64,000 nucleotides of DNA from Tetracentron sinense (taxonomy: Eukaryota; Streptophyta; Magnoliopsida; Trochodendrales; Trochodendraceae): the NCBI GenBank assembly GCA_015143295.1, contig CM026570.1, forward strand, positions 25,241,250 through 25,305,249. The letters are read 5' to 3'. Below the pieces are notes generated by a model. That model did not search any database and was not told the origin of the DNA. It saw only the letters and a list, made by a program, of their open reading frames with translations. Shown here in pieces: positions 51,083-62,281 of the stretch; within the stretch, counting starts at the first letter, position 1, and every line of letters begins with the position of its first letter. The position numbers were made by a program, and so were the translations under genes.

Positions 51083-52358
51083 TGTAAAGTCCATGTTTTA
51101 GTGTTGGCTTATTCCGGTGTCAAAACAAGTCTAGTGTATCTTGTGTCATTGTCTTCAAGCATCCACAACAAGTGAAGTGAAGACCAAAGAAGATCAGTTG
51201 AAGACATTCTGATGATATCCTTCGTTTCACACATAGGATGGTAAGTGACCTAGATACCATGTTACCTCAGGTGGAAATTGACTTAGAATAATCATACCAT
51301 GATACCTTAGGTGGAAATTGACTTAGAATAATCATATGGATCTTAGGTGACTAGATATGTAGCCCCAAAAGTGTTAGAGGTTCTTAAAAACCAAGGTTCC
51401 TTGTAAGAGACATATCTCACAAACCGTAGCTCTGATTTGGTTCCATAATTTATCAAATTGACCGTATCGAAAAGATCTACAACTTTTGTGAAGAAAGTAA
51501 GACTAGATTATGAGTTTTTAAGACTCGGTGGACCAAAACAGTATTGGGTCGACCCAGTCTATGCGAAGTTTTGTATGGGAAAAAGAGACAGAGAGCACCC
51601 ATAAGTTGGGTTGACCCAAAGTGGCACTTGGGTTGACCCAATCCTTAAAAAAGCTTCAAAGTCCCATTTTGGGTCGACCCAATGCTTAAAAAAACCTTCT
51701 AAAATCGATTTTGGCACTTTCTAAATCCTTGTCTTGGCTTCTCTATTTAATGGGATCCTTCTAGTCCGTGAATGAGGACTTTGGGAGAGTATTGAGAGGG
51801 TATTGGGCTATCTCTAGAGTTCATAGAAACTCTGAATTTATTTTCTCTCCCTCTCTTGATTAGTTTCTCTTCCATCCTAGAGTTTGCAAGCCATTGTTCA
51901 ATTTTTGCTTGCTTGGACTTTCCCATTGATGGAATCTATCTAGGATTTGATTTTAATCAAACCATTAACCTGTTATGGAAAGAAAAAATTGGCCGGAGTG
52001 TTCCGGAGCCTTTGAGAAGGAGATCGATCCGAGGAGGGTCGTGGATGTGGATTGAGGAAGTCGAGTCCTGTTTGGGTGAGGTTCGAGTCTGTAAGTATCT
52101 GGTACTTTGTCTTACTGGATTCTCGTTGCTGGACTATGTCCCGTGATTTTTCCCGGAAGGGTTTCCACGTAAAAATTGCTTGTGTTGTGGTTTGCCTGTT
52201 TCCCTTATCCCGCACTTTAAGTTCATCATCCCTTAATTAATAATTTGATTCCATAATCTTAAAAAGAGTAGGTAGACTTATACGGAGACCTAATCATCCC
52301 ATTGAATTTGTGAGTTCTCAACTCAAACATTAGATTTGAGGTTCACCGGATTTTTTCA
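51083..52358 (+). repeat. Element G 3' LTR
   Basis: 1276 bp, the same ends as the 5' LTR, shortened by one internal deletion of about 155 bp plus scattered substitutions. Confidence 0.85.
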
Positions 52359-52572
52359 TTATCTTATAAAAAGGATTGTACATGACTCAACTGAAAATAA
52401 AGAAGAGCAATTTTTTTACAGACTCTATTGGTCACGGTGGCCAACTAAGCAAAAAAGAAACTTGGATAGACAAAGCTTGTAACATGGCCTAATCAATCTC
52501 ATCGTAGCAAGCTTGCTGGTGATGCTTCCATCCTCTCTTCTGTCATGGGAACTTGGATGGCACGGAGGCAAC

Positions 52573-53094
52573 TCATTGGGTAGGGTGGACTGACTCAACT
52601 TTGTGTGAAGGGAAAGGGTACCCAGCTGTGAGGGTTATACCAGGTTCAATTTCAATGTTGCCTTGGTCAATTAGATCCTGGACTACATGCCTTAGGGTAA
52701 AGCATTGGTCAGTGCAATGTCCAGGGCCTCGATGGTATACACAGTTTTGGTCCATGCAAAAACTGCGTGACGAATTGGTTGGCAGTGGTGTAGGAGCTTG
52801 AGGTTTGACCAATTCTCTTTGTATGAGGAATGGCAAAAACTGGTTGAGCTTACAAGATAGCGGGGTCAAATTTCTTCCTAACTCCCGCTCTCGTCGTGGC
52901 ACGAGGGCTTGGTATTGGTTGATCGATCGAGTGGTTTGAAGATGGTTTTGGAGTTGCCCTAGTGTTGTCGCGAGTCCGTCGAGAGGATGGATGATGCCGC
53001 GCATGGTAGTTCTGACCTCTCGGACGTTTTGAACATGCTTGTGGAGGATTTCTGCAATATCTTCTTGGTCATTTAGCGCTTCGTCTCGCTCCAT
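52573..53094 (-). pseudogene. Element H gag fragment (Tat/Ogre-like)
   Basis: 173 residues from ATG at 53094. The C-terminal part (F-L-P-F-L-I-Q-R-E-L-V-K-P; C-V-Y-H-R-G-P-G-H-C-T-D-Q-C; L-R-H-V-V-Q-D-L-I-D) matches the zinc-finger end of Ogre/Tat gag. The gag core and all of pol are absent. Confidence 0.75.
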
Positions 53095-53449
53095 TCCTTT
53101 AGATGGCCTTAATGAATCTGTCTCTTGATCTACTACCTAGGCAAGGACTAGAACTGAGAAGATAGAGCGAGTCACTCCTAAACATGAACTTAAAAGAGAA
53201 GATGATGATATGTACATGATGATAAAATGGCATGCAGATGGATCAACTCAACTATACCAAATGTGTGGTGATGGGAAGAAGTTATACACATGATGAATTG
53301 CATTTTTGAGAAGAATGATTTGAATGAAATTGGATTTTGAAAAGAATGATTGAGTTAAACTCATACAAAATGATGAATGATGATGATATAAACAAATGAA
53401 TTTGAATCTTGGTACAAACAAATAGGAATGAAATTTTGAAATGAATTGA

Positions 53450-53775
53450 ATGTAAATTAATCAAAATGAATTTTGACTGAAGAACAATACCTGAGTTAGA
53501 TGTAAAATTAGATAATGAATGGTGATAAAATGAATTAAAATGGATTGAATATGAATTAACTAAAATGAGTTTTGATTAAAAAAAAATCCAAGTTAACGGA
53601 AATTCAAATGATGAATAGGGATGATGTGGACAAGTGGATTGGGTATTAATCAAACTAAATTTTGACAAAAAAAAATCCTGAGTTTAGATGTAAATTCAGA
53701 AGATGCATAGATGGTGATATGGATTAATCAAAATAAATTTTGACTAAAAAACCTGAGTTTAGATGTAAAATCGCA
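53450..53775. repeat. Degenerate tandem repeat next to element H 5' LTR
   Basis: Three to four diverged units of about 100 bp share ATTAATCAAAATGAATTTTG, AAAAAA.CCTGAGTT.AGATGTAAA and GATGAAT..TGATGA words. They occupy the untranslated leader and appear to have replaced the LTR end and primer site. Confidence 0.65.
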
Positions 53776-55737
53776 ATTGGGTTGAGAGTCGCCACCTATT
53801 ATAATTCTGAGGGAAATAGGGTCCCTAGGATGTTTGGATAAGGCATGGTCTAAAAATAGATTTTAAGGTAAGGGATTCATTTGAGTTAGGGGAAGGTATT
53901 AGGCACCCCTAAACTCCCATCCAGAGATGGTTACCTACTCCCTAAGTCTGACTTAAATAAAGGAAACCATATAAGAAGCTTAGAGTTGAATCTATATGTT
54001 GAGCAATGTAATATTAATATTAATATTAATAAAGAACTGAGAGATGGGATAGGAACGAAATAGGGATTCTATCTTAAGAGAGCTGAACCAGATCAGGGTT
54101 GCCTACGTATCCACTGTCAGTGGAATCAAACCACACGTAGTTCCAAAGTGTAATTGAAGGTATGATTTTATTTTTTTGGATGATATTAGAAAGGTTGAGA
54201 TTTGTATTTGGATGTTTGGGTGTTTTGGAAAGGTTTGGGCTCCTATTCAGGAGTGCTAGGGCCTTTTAAGCTCTTGCCAGGGAGCACTTGGACAAGTTGA
54301 ATAGGGGTTTTGGTAGGGTGAACCTGAACCGGAGTTTAGACGGAGGTTCGACTAGGGTTTAGCGAGGGCTAAGCTAGGGTTTAGCTAGGATTTAGCTAGT
54401 GTTTAGCTAGGATTTAGCTAGGGTTTAGTTGGGGTTTAGCTAGGATTTAGCTAGGGTTTAGCTAGGGTTAAGCTAGGGTTTAGCTAGGGTTTTGGGTAGA
54501 GGTTCGACTAGGCAAGACTAGTTTTGAACCGAGTTTTAGGCAGAGGTTCGACTAAGCAAGGCTAGTTTAGTTTTGAACTGGGATTTGGGCAGAGGTTCGA
54601 CTAGGCAAGGATAGTTTTGAACCGGGATTTGGGGATAAGTCTGACTAGGCAAGGCCGGTTTTGAACCTGGATTGGGTAGAGGTTCGTCTAGGCAAGGTCA
54701 TTTTTGAACTGGGATTTGGGTAGAGGTTCGACTAGCAGTCTAAGCAATTAAAATAATGCTGACAAAAGTAATTAAAAACTAATTAAACTACTAAAAGATG
54801 AAGTAAGATAGGGTTTTAGAGAGAAATTACCTTCCGAGAAATTTGAAAATATTTCTGAACAGAGATCCCGAGAATCGATCCTTTGCAATCGACTTGCTCG
54901 GGAATCCAGACACTACCAGAGGTTTTGAAGAAGAAAAGGGAGAGAGAGGAGAGTAGGAATTGGTGAGAAATGAAGGAAGGGAGGGAGTACTTATAGGTTT
55001 TCAAAATAGTGATTTTCACCATTAAAAAGGATAAAAATCCTGGGATATTTCGTAAATATCCAAAAAGTAAGACGGTGTGAATAGTAGGGTGGCAATGCGG
55101 ATACAATTGAAATCACGCCATTTCAAAATGCAAAATTGAAAGATATTTCAAAAAACAATAAAAAAATGAAGTTGGCACTGCAGGTAGGTCCCACATGGGT
55201 TTGCACCTTTTAAAAGGGCGAAAATACCTTAGGGGTCCCAATTTCTTTTTCTTTTTGTTTCTTACTTCGCCATGTGTCATGCCTTGATTCGTCAAAAGCC
55301 TGTTTTGTCGTTTTAATCCTGTTTTGAGCCCGAACACAGTCGAAATTTGCACAGAAAAATTTGTAAAATTATTTTCGACAAGATGAAAAATTTTGAGTAC
55401 TTTTTCTTGGGTATTTTGGTCATTTTAATCTCGAGGGAATTTTTGATCATTTTTTCGCTTTTGGCCCGATTTGATCTCTAAAACAGCCGAAATTGAACTG
55501 ATGAAATTCTGAGAAATGTTTTAGATAAAATATGAGTTTTCAGAACTTTTCAGGGCTATTTTGATCATTTTTCACCATAGGGGCATTTTGGAAATTTTTC
55601 TGCTTTCGGGCCATTTTCCAAAAAAAGGACATGAAAATAGAGTTTAGAGATATGTTTTAAAAAGGTTTTTGAGAGATTTTTGAAAAGGTTTAAAGGTTCT
55701 GCATGGGCTAAAGGGGTGCAAAATTGGGGTGCTTACA
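53770..55737 (-). repeat. Element H 5' LTR, incomplete
   Basis: Aligned with 43767-45549. It has an expanded GGTTTAGCTAG array (54357-54495) and five to six units around AGAGGTTCGACTAGGCAAGG (54495-54740). The TATA box is CCTATAAGTAC near 54988. Confidence 0.75.
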
Positions 55738-55786
55738 GATCGGAAATCAATAAAGAACGTTAACTAACATGAGTGGGATGACCTAT

Positions 55787-55886
55787 GTGACTGAAAGCTC
55801 TTGTGGTAACTACTCGTTTCCTTGAAGAGCTGCTCAAAGTGAGGCTTACGGTACAGAACACCTTCCATTGAGGAATAATTGCTCAA
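55787..55886 (-). pseudogene. LIM gene exon 2, with lost zinc ligand and broken donor
   Basis: Follows the acceptor TTTTCAG. Encodes L-S-N-Y-S-S-M-E-G-V-L-Y-R-K-P-H-F-E-Q-L-F-K. Arg (CGT) stands where Cys is a zinc ligand in family members. The next bases are ATAGGT where GTAGGT would give a donor in the right phase. Confidence 0.85.
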
Positions 55887-56276
55887 CTGAAAATAGAAAT
55901 ATCTAATAACTATGTAAGGATTTTGCTCTTTAAATTGATGTGTTGCTTCTCTTTGTTAACAAATATAATTTGTTAGTGTCCGTGGCATGGGTTTTACTCT
56001 AAGTTTATATATTGATCCCATGTTATTTATTCAACATAATTATTAATTATTCGGTTGTGAACATGTAAAACATGAGATACCAAATGCTCCCTCTCTCATT
56101 TCTGAGCTAGTTGAATGCTATGTGATATGAGCAATGATTTTCAACAAAAATATATGCAAGGAAACATAAAAATTTTCTTTCACCTTAAACCTAGGTATTC
56201 AAATACATATGAAAAATATATGTTACATTTCGCAAATACATGAACGGAAATATCGAAAACAGCCAGCAGATATTAC

Positions 56277-56411
56277 CTTTAGTGTCCCTTTACAGTGACT
56301 GCACTTTAAGCATGCCTTGTGGTAAGCAACTCCATCCACAAATAACTGATCAACCATGTAGACGGTCTTCTCACAAGCCTTGCACTTCTGCTGCGTGCCT
56401 ATGAAAGACAT
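56277..56411 (-). pseudogene. LIM gene exon 1
   Basis: Starts at the family-typical M-S-F-I-G-T-Q-Q-K-C. Finger 1 ligands C-x2-C-x17-H-x2-C and the first pair of finger 2 (C-x2-C) are intact. It ends K-G-T-L-K at the donor GTAATA, the usual first intron position in plant LIM genes. The open frame extends 23 codons upstream, but the inner ATG fits the family. Confidence 0.88.
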
Positions 56412-56799
56412 ACTCACGGGTACATTTTTTGCTTTTGTGTGCTTTAAAACCTCAGAAGCTTTGCCCCTATTTGTACCCATGTCTGGATATCCAAGGGTTT
56501 CATTTATATGTTATGTAACATAGTAAGCTCCAATCTATGCAACAAAGTATCATGCCCCAAAACCCACCCTAGGAGTTAGAGTGAATCTTGGACGAGATTT
56601 GACATGACTTGGAAAACCATCTTGCAAAAGAGAGTCAGAGCATGCAATAGCGGAAGCGAATACAAGACAGCGGAAGCAAAATAGCTATCTCATATATATA
56701 TAAACAAGTATCCCAAGTTGTGTACAACATCCAAAAGACAAGGTGGACATGCCCACTGCAAAATATACAAGCATCTCTCCCTTACAGACCTCAATGTCA

Positions 56800-56946
56800 C
56801 TAGACATTGTCTAGATAGGGCCATTTCTCCCCATCCTCACCATGAGGCTCACCAGCTGGAACCTCCTCTACGTACTCCTCTTCCTCCCATGGACTAGGAG
56901 CACATATATCAAAAGGAGTAGTCACTCCACTAGTACATGCCGACAT
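56800..56946 (-). CDS. Conserved LTR micro-ORF, 48 residues (intact copy in LTR C)
   Basis: Open from ATG (56946) to TAG (56800). Begins M-S-A-C-T-S-G-V-T-T-P-F-D-I-C-A-P-S-P-W, continues E-E-E-E-Y-V-E-E-V-P-A-G-E, and ends K-W-P-Y-L-D-N-V. Start context, position after the hairpin, and the motifs match LTR E. Confidence 0.6.
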   Translation of the reverse strand: MSACTSGVTTPFDICAPSPWEEEEYVEEVPAGEPHGEDGEKWPYLDNV

Positions 56947-57314
56947 CAAATGTACGGCTGAGTATTAAAACACTCAGCGGTAGTGCATAATAATAACAGT
57001 AAGCAAAGCAATGAACAATAAGTAACCATAATAAAGCAATAAGTAGTAGATATTCATGCATGCTTGGATCTTGAAAGGTAAAACCTCGGTAAATCATCTT
57101 ATTCTAGTCTTGACTTGTTTTCTTAAATTTTAAAACTAGTTTTCGTGCTTGTGAAAACTTGTCTTGTCATGTCTTGTTCTTGTCTTGTACTTGTGAAAAC
57201 TTGCTTAAATTCGGATGCAAATGCATGTATGCTTGTCATGACATGAGTATGCACATGCTTGCTTGCTTGAAATTAAACGTGCTTGCTTGTCATGCATGCT
57301 TGGGATGTTAGTGC

Positions 57315-57465
57315 CCTTGAACAACTTGAAGTTGGGAGTGTAAACTCCCTTAAGTGAAACATGTCAAATTACTTGAAGTTGGGAGTATAAATTCCCTTCA
57401 GCGAAAATGCAATAGAAGCAACTTGAAGTCAGGTGCGAGCACCCTTCATGGAAACATGCATGTTC
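57315..57465 (-). repeat. Hairpin tandem repeat in LTR C (three units)
   Basis: Units of about 50-60 bp share AACTTGAAGTTGGGAGTGTAA-type sequence. GGGAGTGTAAACTCCC, GGGAGTATAAATTCCC and GGTGCGAGCACC make the stems. Confidence 0.75.
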
Positions 57466-58300
57466 GAAAGGCGCACTAACATCTTGCTTGTCCTTGTGAA
57501 AAACAAGGCATGTATACCCGAGGATATGCCCTACCTTTTTACCAACCCTTACATTTGGCCTTGTCATGGTGTTCGTGAATCGATTCATTTTATTCTTGTT
57601 TTCTTGAAATCAAAACTCGTTGTTCATGCTTGAAAACCCTAACCCTACATGCATGTCGTGCTCGTGAGATCGTGTACAATTAAAACATGAAATTTGATAA
57701 ACATGGCATGCTCACAATCATTCAAAGCAAGCATTTAATATTAAAGCAAGTAAATCTCCAATCATGCCTTTCTAGAAAACGAGTAACAATCATTTCATCC
57801 AACATATCAAGTGTGTTCATTATGTATACAATGCCCTTCCCATTTGTTTTCATCACACCACAACATCTATGGCATCTACCTTGCCCAACCCAAACCATCC
57901 ATTCACAAAATTCATCTCATAGCACGTAAAATTTAGGGAAAAGCAAGAAATAGAGAAGATATAACAAAGAAGGGAAGGAAATGCGACAAGTCAGGGAATA
58001 GGGGTACCGACCTTCAAACGGGGAAGAAACCCCAAGCAAAGGGTTGAAGAAATCATTGTTCGTGCTTGGAGGAGGTGCTCCTCACGTGCCTTGCCTTGAA
58101 CTTGAAGAATCCAAAGCTTTGGGGAAGATCTTGGTCACCCAATGATCAACTCTCCCCCAAGAATGAAATCCTTCTCTCTCAATCTCCCAAGGTCTCTCTT
58201 TAGGTTTAGGGTAAACCAAAAACCCCCAAACGTAACCCCTATTTATAGGCAAAGGGGAGAAACCCTAAAAATCCCGCAATAAAATTCTGGGTCGCGCAAC

Positions 58301-58489
58301 CTACGATCGTTCGTAGCATATCTACGATCGTTCATAGATCTGCTACGATTGCTCGTAGTTTCCTACGATCGATTGTAAACGTTACAGAGAGTTTAGCCAT
58401 TTCTGGAATTCTACGATCGATCATAGATTTTCTACGATCGATCGTAGCTCACCTATGATATTTCGTTGGGTCTGTACGATCGCTCGTAA
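58301..58489 (-). promoter_or_regulatory. Palindrome array in LTR C (CTACGATCGATCGTAG boxes)
   Basis: Sixteen-base boxes start at 58301, 58322, 58343, 58363, 58411, 58432, 58452 (weak) and 58474. Centre spacings are 21, 21, 20, 48, 21, 20 and 22 bp. The TATA box lies about 55 bp downstream on the minus strand. Confidence 0.88.
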
Positions 58490-58826
58490 TCCTGACAGAA
58501 ATTTTCTAGATTTTCACACTTTGGTATTTCGGCCATAATCTTTGACTCGTTTATCGGATTTTGATAATTCAACTTGCATTGGACTCATCATTCGAAGGGG
58601 AATGATTTTGTGTCAAATAAAAAAAATCCTATTTCTAAGTCTTTAATTACCTAAGTTTGATCTAAAGTCGACTGGTCTGGAAATGGGTTTCAGCAGCCCA
58701 GATTTTCAATAGATCCGGCTTCGGAAATCCAAATTTTAACTCATTCCAAACATCCATAAGCTTAATAAAATACTCTTAAGGCTTTAATACATGCCATAGT
58801 ATATTATCTAGGTCTGGGATTCTACA

Positions 58827-58843
58827 TCCTCCCCCTCCCCCTT
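58827..58843 (-). other. Element C polypurine tract
   Basis: AAGGGGGAGGGGGAGGA ends exactly at the TGTAG start of the 3' LTR. Confidence 0.85.
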
Positions 58844-58922
58844 ACAAAAATTTCATCCTCGAAATTAGAACGATACATACATGTACAAGACAACAAAATT
58901 TTACTTGGCAATACATAACACC

Positions 58923-61900
58923 CTATGCAAACAACTCCGGGTATTTTTCTTTCACTTCGGCTTCATGGTCCCACGTGGCCTCATCTTTAGCATGATGTTG
59001 TCATGGAACGAGGACCATTGGAATTTTTTTGTTATGCAACACTTGATCTCTCTGATCCAAGACTTGAATCGGCTTCTCTACTAGTGTGAGATCCTCTCGG
59101 ATTTCCAATGGCTCATGGTCGATCACGTGCGAAGGATCAAAGATGTATTTACGAAGCATCGACACATGGAACAAGTTGTGTACCGTGGCCATATGAGTGG
59201 GCAGAGCAACCTGATAAGCAACTTCACTGACTCTAGTGATAATTTCAAATGGCCCAACATACTAAGGACTGAGCTTGACCCTCTTGCTGAACCTCATGAT
59301 CCCCTTGCTAGGAGATATTTTCACAAAGACTTGATCCCTAACTTGAAATTTCAAGTTCTTGCAGTGAGTGTCCGCATAGCTCTTCTGACAATCCTGGGCA
59401 GCTTTTAACCAATCCTGGATGATCTTGACCTTATTCGCGGTCTGCTCAATCAACTCAGGACCTAGCACTTTTCTCTCTCCCACTTCATCCCGGTAGAAAG
59501 GAGACCTGTAACTTCGCCCATACAAGGCCTCAAATGGTGCCATTTGGATGTTCGCCTGGTAGCTATTATTGTAGGCGAACTCCACCAAAGGCAATTTCTC
59601 TTCCTAGCTACCCTTGAAATCTAACATACATGCCCGAAGCATGTCCTCGAAGATTTGGTTCACCCTCTCAGTCTGTCCATCCGTTTGTGGATGAAAGGTG
59701 GTGCTAAAGTCTAGTCGGGAACCCATGACACTCTGAAAGTTCTTCCAGAACCTGGATGTGAATCTTGGATCCCAATCTGATACAATGCTAACTGGCACCC
59801 TATGTAACCGAACCACTTCCTTGATATACAATGTCGCTAACTGGTTCTAGTTGAACATAGTTTGATAAGGCAAGAAATGCGTAGACTTCGTCAGACGGTC
59901 CACCACAACCCATATTACATCAGAGTTCCTTGCTGTCTGTGGCAAGCCAACAATGAAGTCCATGGAGATGTGCTCCCATTTGCACTCGGGAATAGGGAGA
60001 GACTATAATAGACCCGCCGGTCTTATGTGCTCTGCCTTCACTTGCTGACACACCAAGCATCGGGATACATATTTTGCAATATCCCTCTTCATGTTCCGCC
60101 ACCAAATGTGTCCCATGAGGTTCCGGTACATCTTCGTACTCCCAGGATGCACTATATACTTGGATTGGTAGGCTTCATCCAGAATCTCTCTCTGGAGATC
60201 TACATCGGCCGGGACATAAAGTCTACTCTTGAACGTGATTACCCCATCACCGTTCGTGGTGAACTCATCACCTCCTTTGCTAACCGCCTTGTCACAGAAA
60301 GCAAACAACTCGGCATCCGCTACTTGCAACTCCCGGATCCGATATAAGATGCAAGGCTTCACTGTGATGTTTGCCATCAATGGTCCATGAGTAGGAGGAC
60401 TAAAACTAATGTCGAGGTTGGAGGCATACTCCAACAACTGAACACTCATAGTCTTTCAAAAATTCTACCCATTTTATTTGGCTCAGATTCAAATCTTTCT
60501 GGGAAAACAGATACTTCAGACTTTTGTGGTCCGTGAACACTTCAAACTGCTCCCCATAAAGGTAGTACTCCAAAATCTTCAAGGCAAAAACAACCGTAGC
60601 GAGTTTCAAATTGTGAGTGGGATAATTTTTCATGCTCCTTTAATTTCCTTCAGGCATAGGCAATGACTTTACCATTCTGCATGAGCACACATCCCAACCC
60701 CACGTGGAAGGCATCACTGTACACTACGAATCCCCCACACCTTGATGGCACTGTAAGGACAGGTACTGTAGTGAGCCGTTTCTTCAATTCCGTGAAGCTT
60801 GCTTCATGCTTATTGCTCCACACAAACTTGGCATTCTTCCTGGTCAAATATGTGAGTGGTGCCGCTAGACTGGAGAACCCCTCGATGAATCTCCTGTAAT
60901 AGCCTACCAACCCAAGGAAGTTGTGGATCTTTGTGACACTCTTGGGCCTCGCCCAACTCATGACTGCCTCTATCTTCAACGGGTCAACTGAGATACCCTC
61001 CGCAGATACAACGTGGCCAAGGAATGCCACTTTCTCTAGCCAGAATTCACACTTTCTCAATTTAGCATATAGCCTATGCTCTCTTAACATCTCCAGAACA
61101 AGGTGGAGGTCTCGCACGTGATCTTCCTGTGTCTGGCAATACACCAAGATGTTGTCAATGAACACAATCACGCATCGATCCAAGTACGGTTGGAACACCT
61201 GGTTCATCAGATCCATTAAGGCTGCTGGCGTGTTCGTGAGGCTAAAAGGCATCACTAAGAACTCGTAATGCCCATATCGAGTCCTGGATGCAGTTTTGGG
61301 AATATCTTATGCCTTGATCCTCAACTGGTGGTAGCCAGACCGAAGGTCGTTCCTAGAGAAATACCTTGCTCCCTTTAACTGGTCGAACAAGTCACCAATC
61401 CTGGGCAACGGATAACTGTTCTTCACAGTGACCTTGTTCAATTGCTTGAAATCAATGCACATACGCATTGAGCCATCTTTCTTCTTCACAAATAGCACTA
61501 GGGCACCCCATGGTGAGACACTCGGTCTAATGAATCCCAAACTTTGCAGTTCTTCCAACTGCATCTTCAACTCCTTAAGTTCAATTGGGGCCATCCTATA
61601 AGGAGCCCTAGAGATCGGAGCAATGTCAAGCGCAAGCTTTATCATGAACTCGATCTCTCTAGCTGGAGGCAATCCCGGTAACTCTTCTGGAAATACGTCT
61701 AGAAATTCACTCACTACCGGAATGGTAGATGAGTCCTTTACCTTCAGGTTTGCTAGACTTAATGCCGTGAAACGGGCGATGTCTTTACTCAATCCTCTGA
61801 AATGGAATGGCTTTCCTTCCATCGGTTTGAAGTACACTGTCTTCTCAAAGCAAGCCAAATGCCCATGGTGAACGGCTAGCCAATCCATCCCTAGAATGAC

Positions 61901-62148
61901 ATTAAAGTCTTGGAATCCAAGGATGATAAGGTCGACTGCAAGTTCATGGCTCCCAACCTGAACCACATTGCCTCTATACACTCTGCTCGCTACAATGGTC
62001 TTGCCGAGTGGAGTCAAGATGGACAACTCTGGTGCCAACTGACTAGGCTCTACAAAAAAGTCTTGAGAGAAACATGACAAGACGAATGAATTTGCCAACC
62101 CGGTGTCTATCAACACCCGAGCCAAATATTCATTGACTACTAATGCTC
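58923..62148 (-). pseudogene. Element C protease, RT, RNase H, integrase and chromodomain, broken
   Basis: It starts after an intron-like gap with G-A-L-V-V-N-E-Y-L and protease V-L-I-D-T-G. RT has P-Y-R-M-A-P and Y-P-L-P-R-I, but the catalytic box reads F-I-D-N (about 61151-61162) instead of Y-x-D-D. RNase H keeps F-T-D-H-K-S-L. Integrase has H-P-G-S-T-K-M ... C-L-V-C-Q and [15 protein letters not shown] and T-D-G-Q-T-E-R, so its three acidic residues remain. A chromodomain-type tail follows (F-H-V-S-M-L-R-K-Y; E-P-L-E-I-R-E-D; E-K-Y-P-E-L-F-A), with TGA at about 58999-59001, where Trp is expected. Several stops and frame changes occur (about 61305, 60650, 60640, 60406, 60003, 59604, 59262). 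Confidence 0.85.
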
Positions 62149-62280
62149 CTGAAATTTATACTAACTAGAATCAATCCATGCAACAAGTATATGTATTTTT
62201 ATATATATCATACGATATACGACATGTAATTAAAACACAACAACGACCATCAATGATCTAATAAAATATTACACGCGTAC
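62149..62280 (-). other. Apparent spliced intron between element C gag and protease
   Basis: On the minus strand CATGCAAG/GTACGCG (donor at 62280) and AATTTCAG/GAGC (acceptor at 62149) bound 132 AT-rich bases containing in-frame stops. Removal joins D-D-A-M-Q to G-A-L-V-V-N in phase. A regulated gag versus gag-pol splice, as known in Ogre at a different site, is inferred. Confidence 0.6.
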
Positions 62281-62281
62281 C

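Larger units (their letters stand above)
45849..52358 (+). mobile_element. Ty1/copia element G, gag-only, nested in H
   Basis: LTRs are at 45849-47311 and 51083-52358. The left LTR starts TGTCAAGTCCATG and the right TGTAAAGTCCATG. The primer site TGGTATTAGAGCGG (47314) is of the initiator-Met tRNA kind usual in copia. A purine tract AAAGGAGGAGA (51071-51081) precedes the 3' LTR. Flanks TTATT and TTATC suggest a 5-bp duplication with one change. The interior (3.8 kb) has gag but no protease, integrase or RT, so it must depend on a partner; it fits the gag-only class of plant elements (TR-GAG). The 3' LTR lacks about 155 bp found in the 5' LTR (46860-47015). Confidence 0.85.
43767..55737 (-). 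mobile_element. Deleted Tat/Ogre-like gypsy element H in LIM intron 2
   Basis: Two LTRs of the same direction (43767-45549 and about 53770-55737) start TGTAAGCACCCCAATTTT on the minus strand. Flanks GATGG (43762-43766) and GATCG (55738-55742) fit a 5-bp duplication with one change. Without the nested copia element G, only about 1.7 kb of interior is left: a gag fragment and a purine tract next to the 3' LTR. No RT or integrase remains. The 5' LTR lacks the last 75 or so bases present in the 3' LTR. Confidence 0.75.
40908..56411 (-). pseudogene. Plant two-LIM-domain protein gene, decayed (exons 56411-56277, 55886-55787, 43712-43678, 41009-40908)
   Basis: Plant LIM proteins (CRP-like) bundle actin and can act in the nucleus. 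Exon 1 gives M-S-F-I-G-T-Q-Q-K-C-K-A-C-E-K-T-V-Y with the first finger intact. Exon 2 gives L-S-N-Y-S-S-M-E-G-V-L-Y, then Arg where the second finger needs Cys. Exon 3 gives A-K-L-A-E-K-L-S-P-E-L. Exon 4 gives S-K-A-A-S-M-F-S-R-T-Q-E-R-C-A-N-C-G-K-T, the start of the second LIM domain. Phases agree at all joints. The exon 2 donor reads AT instead of GT at 55786-55785. Intron 2 (12 kb) holds elements H and G; intron 3 (2.7 kb) holds D. The last exon was not found between 20641 and 40907. A pseudogene is likely; a non-canonical splice form is less likely. Confidence 0.85.
56549..58826 (-). repeat. Element C 3' LTR
   Basis: Begins TGTAGAATCCCAGACC at 58826 and ends GGGTTTTGGGGCATGATA at 56549. 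It contains a palindrome array, a CTATAAATAGG box (58239-58248), a donor-like site (near 58010), three hairpin repeats around 57320-57465, a GCTGAGTG ... TACTCAGC hairpin (56957-56979) and an intact micro-ORF. Confidence 0.88.
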
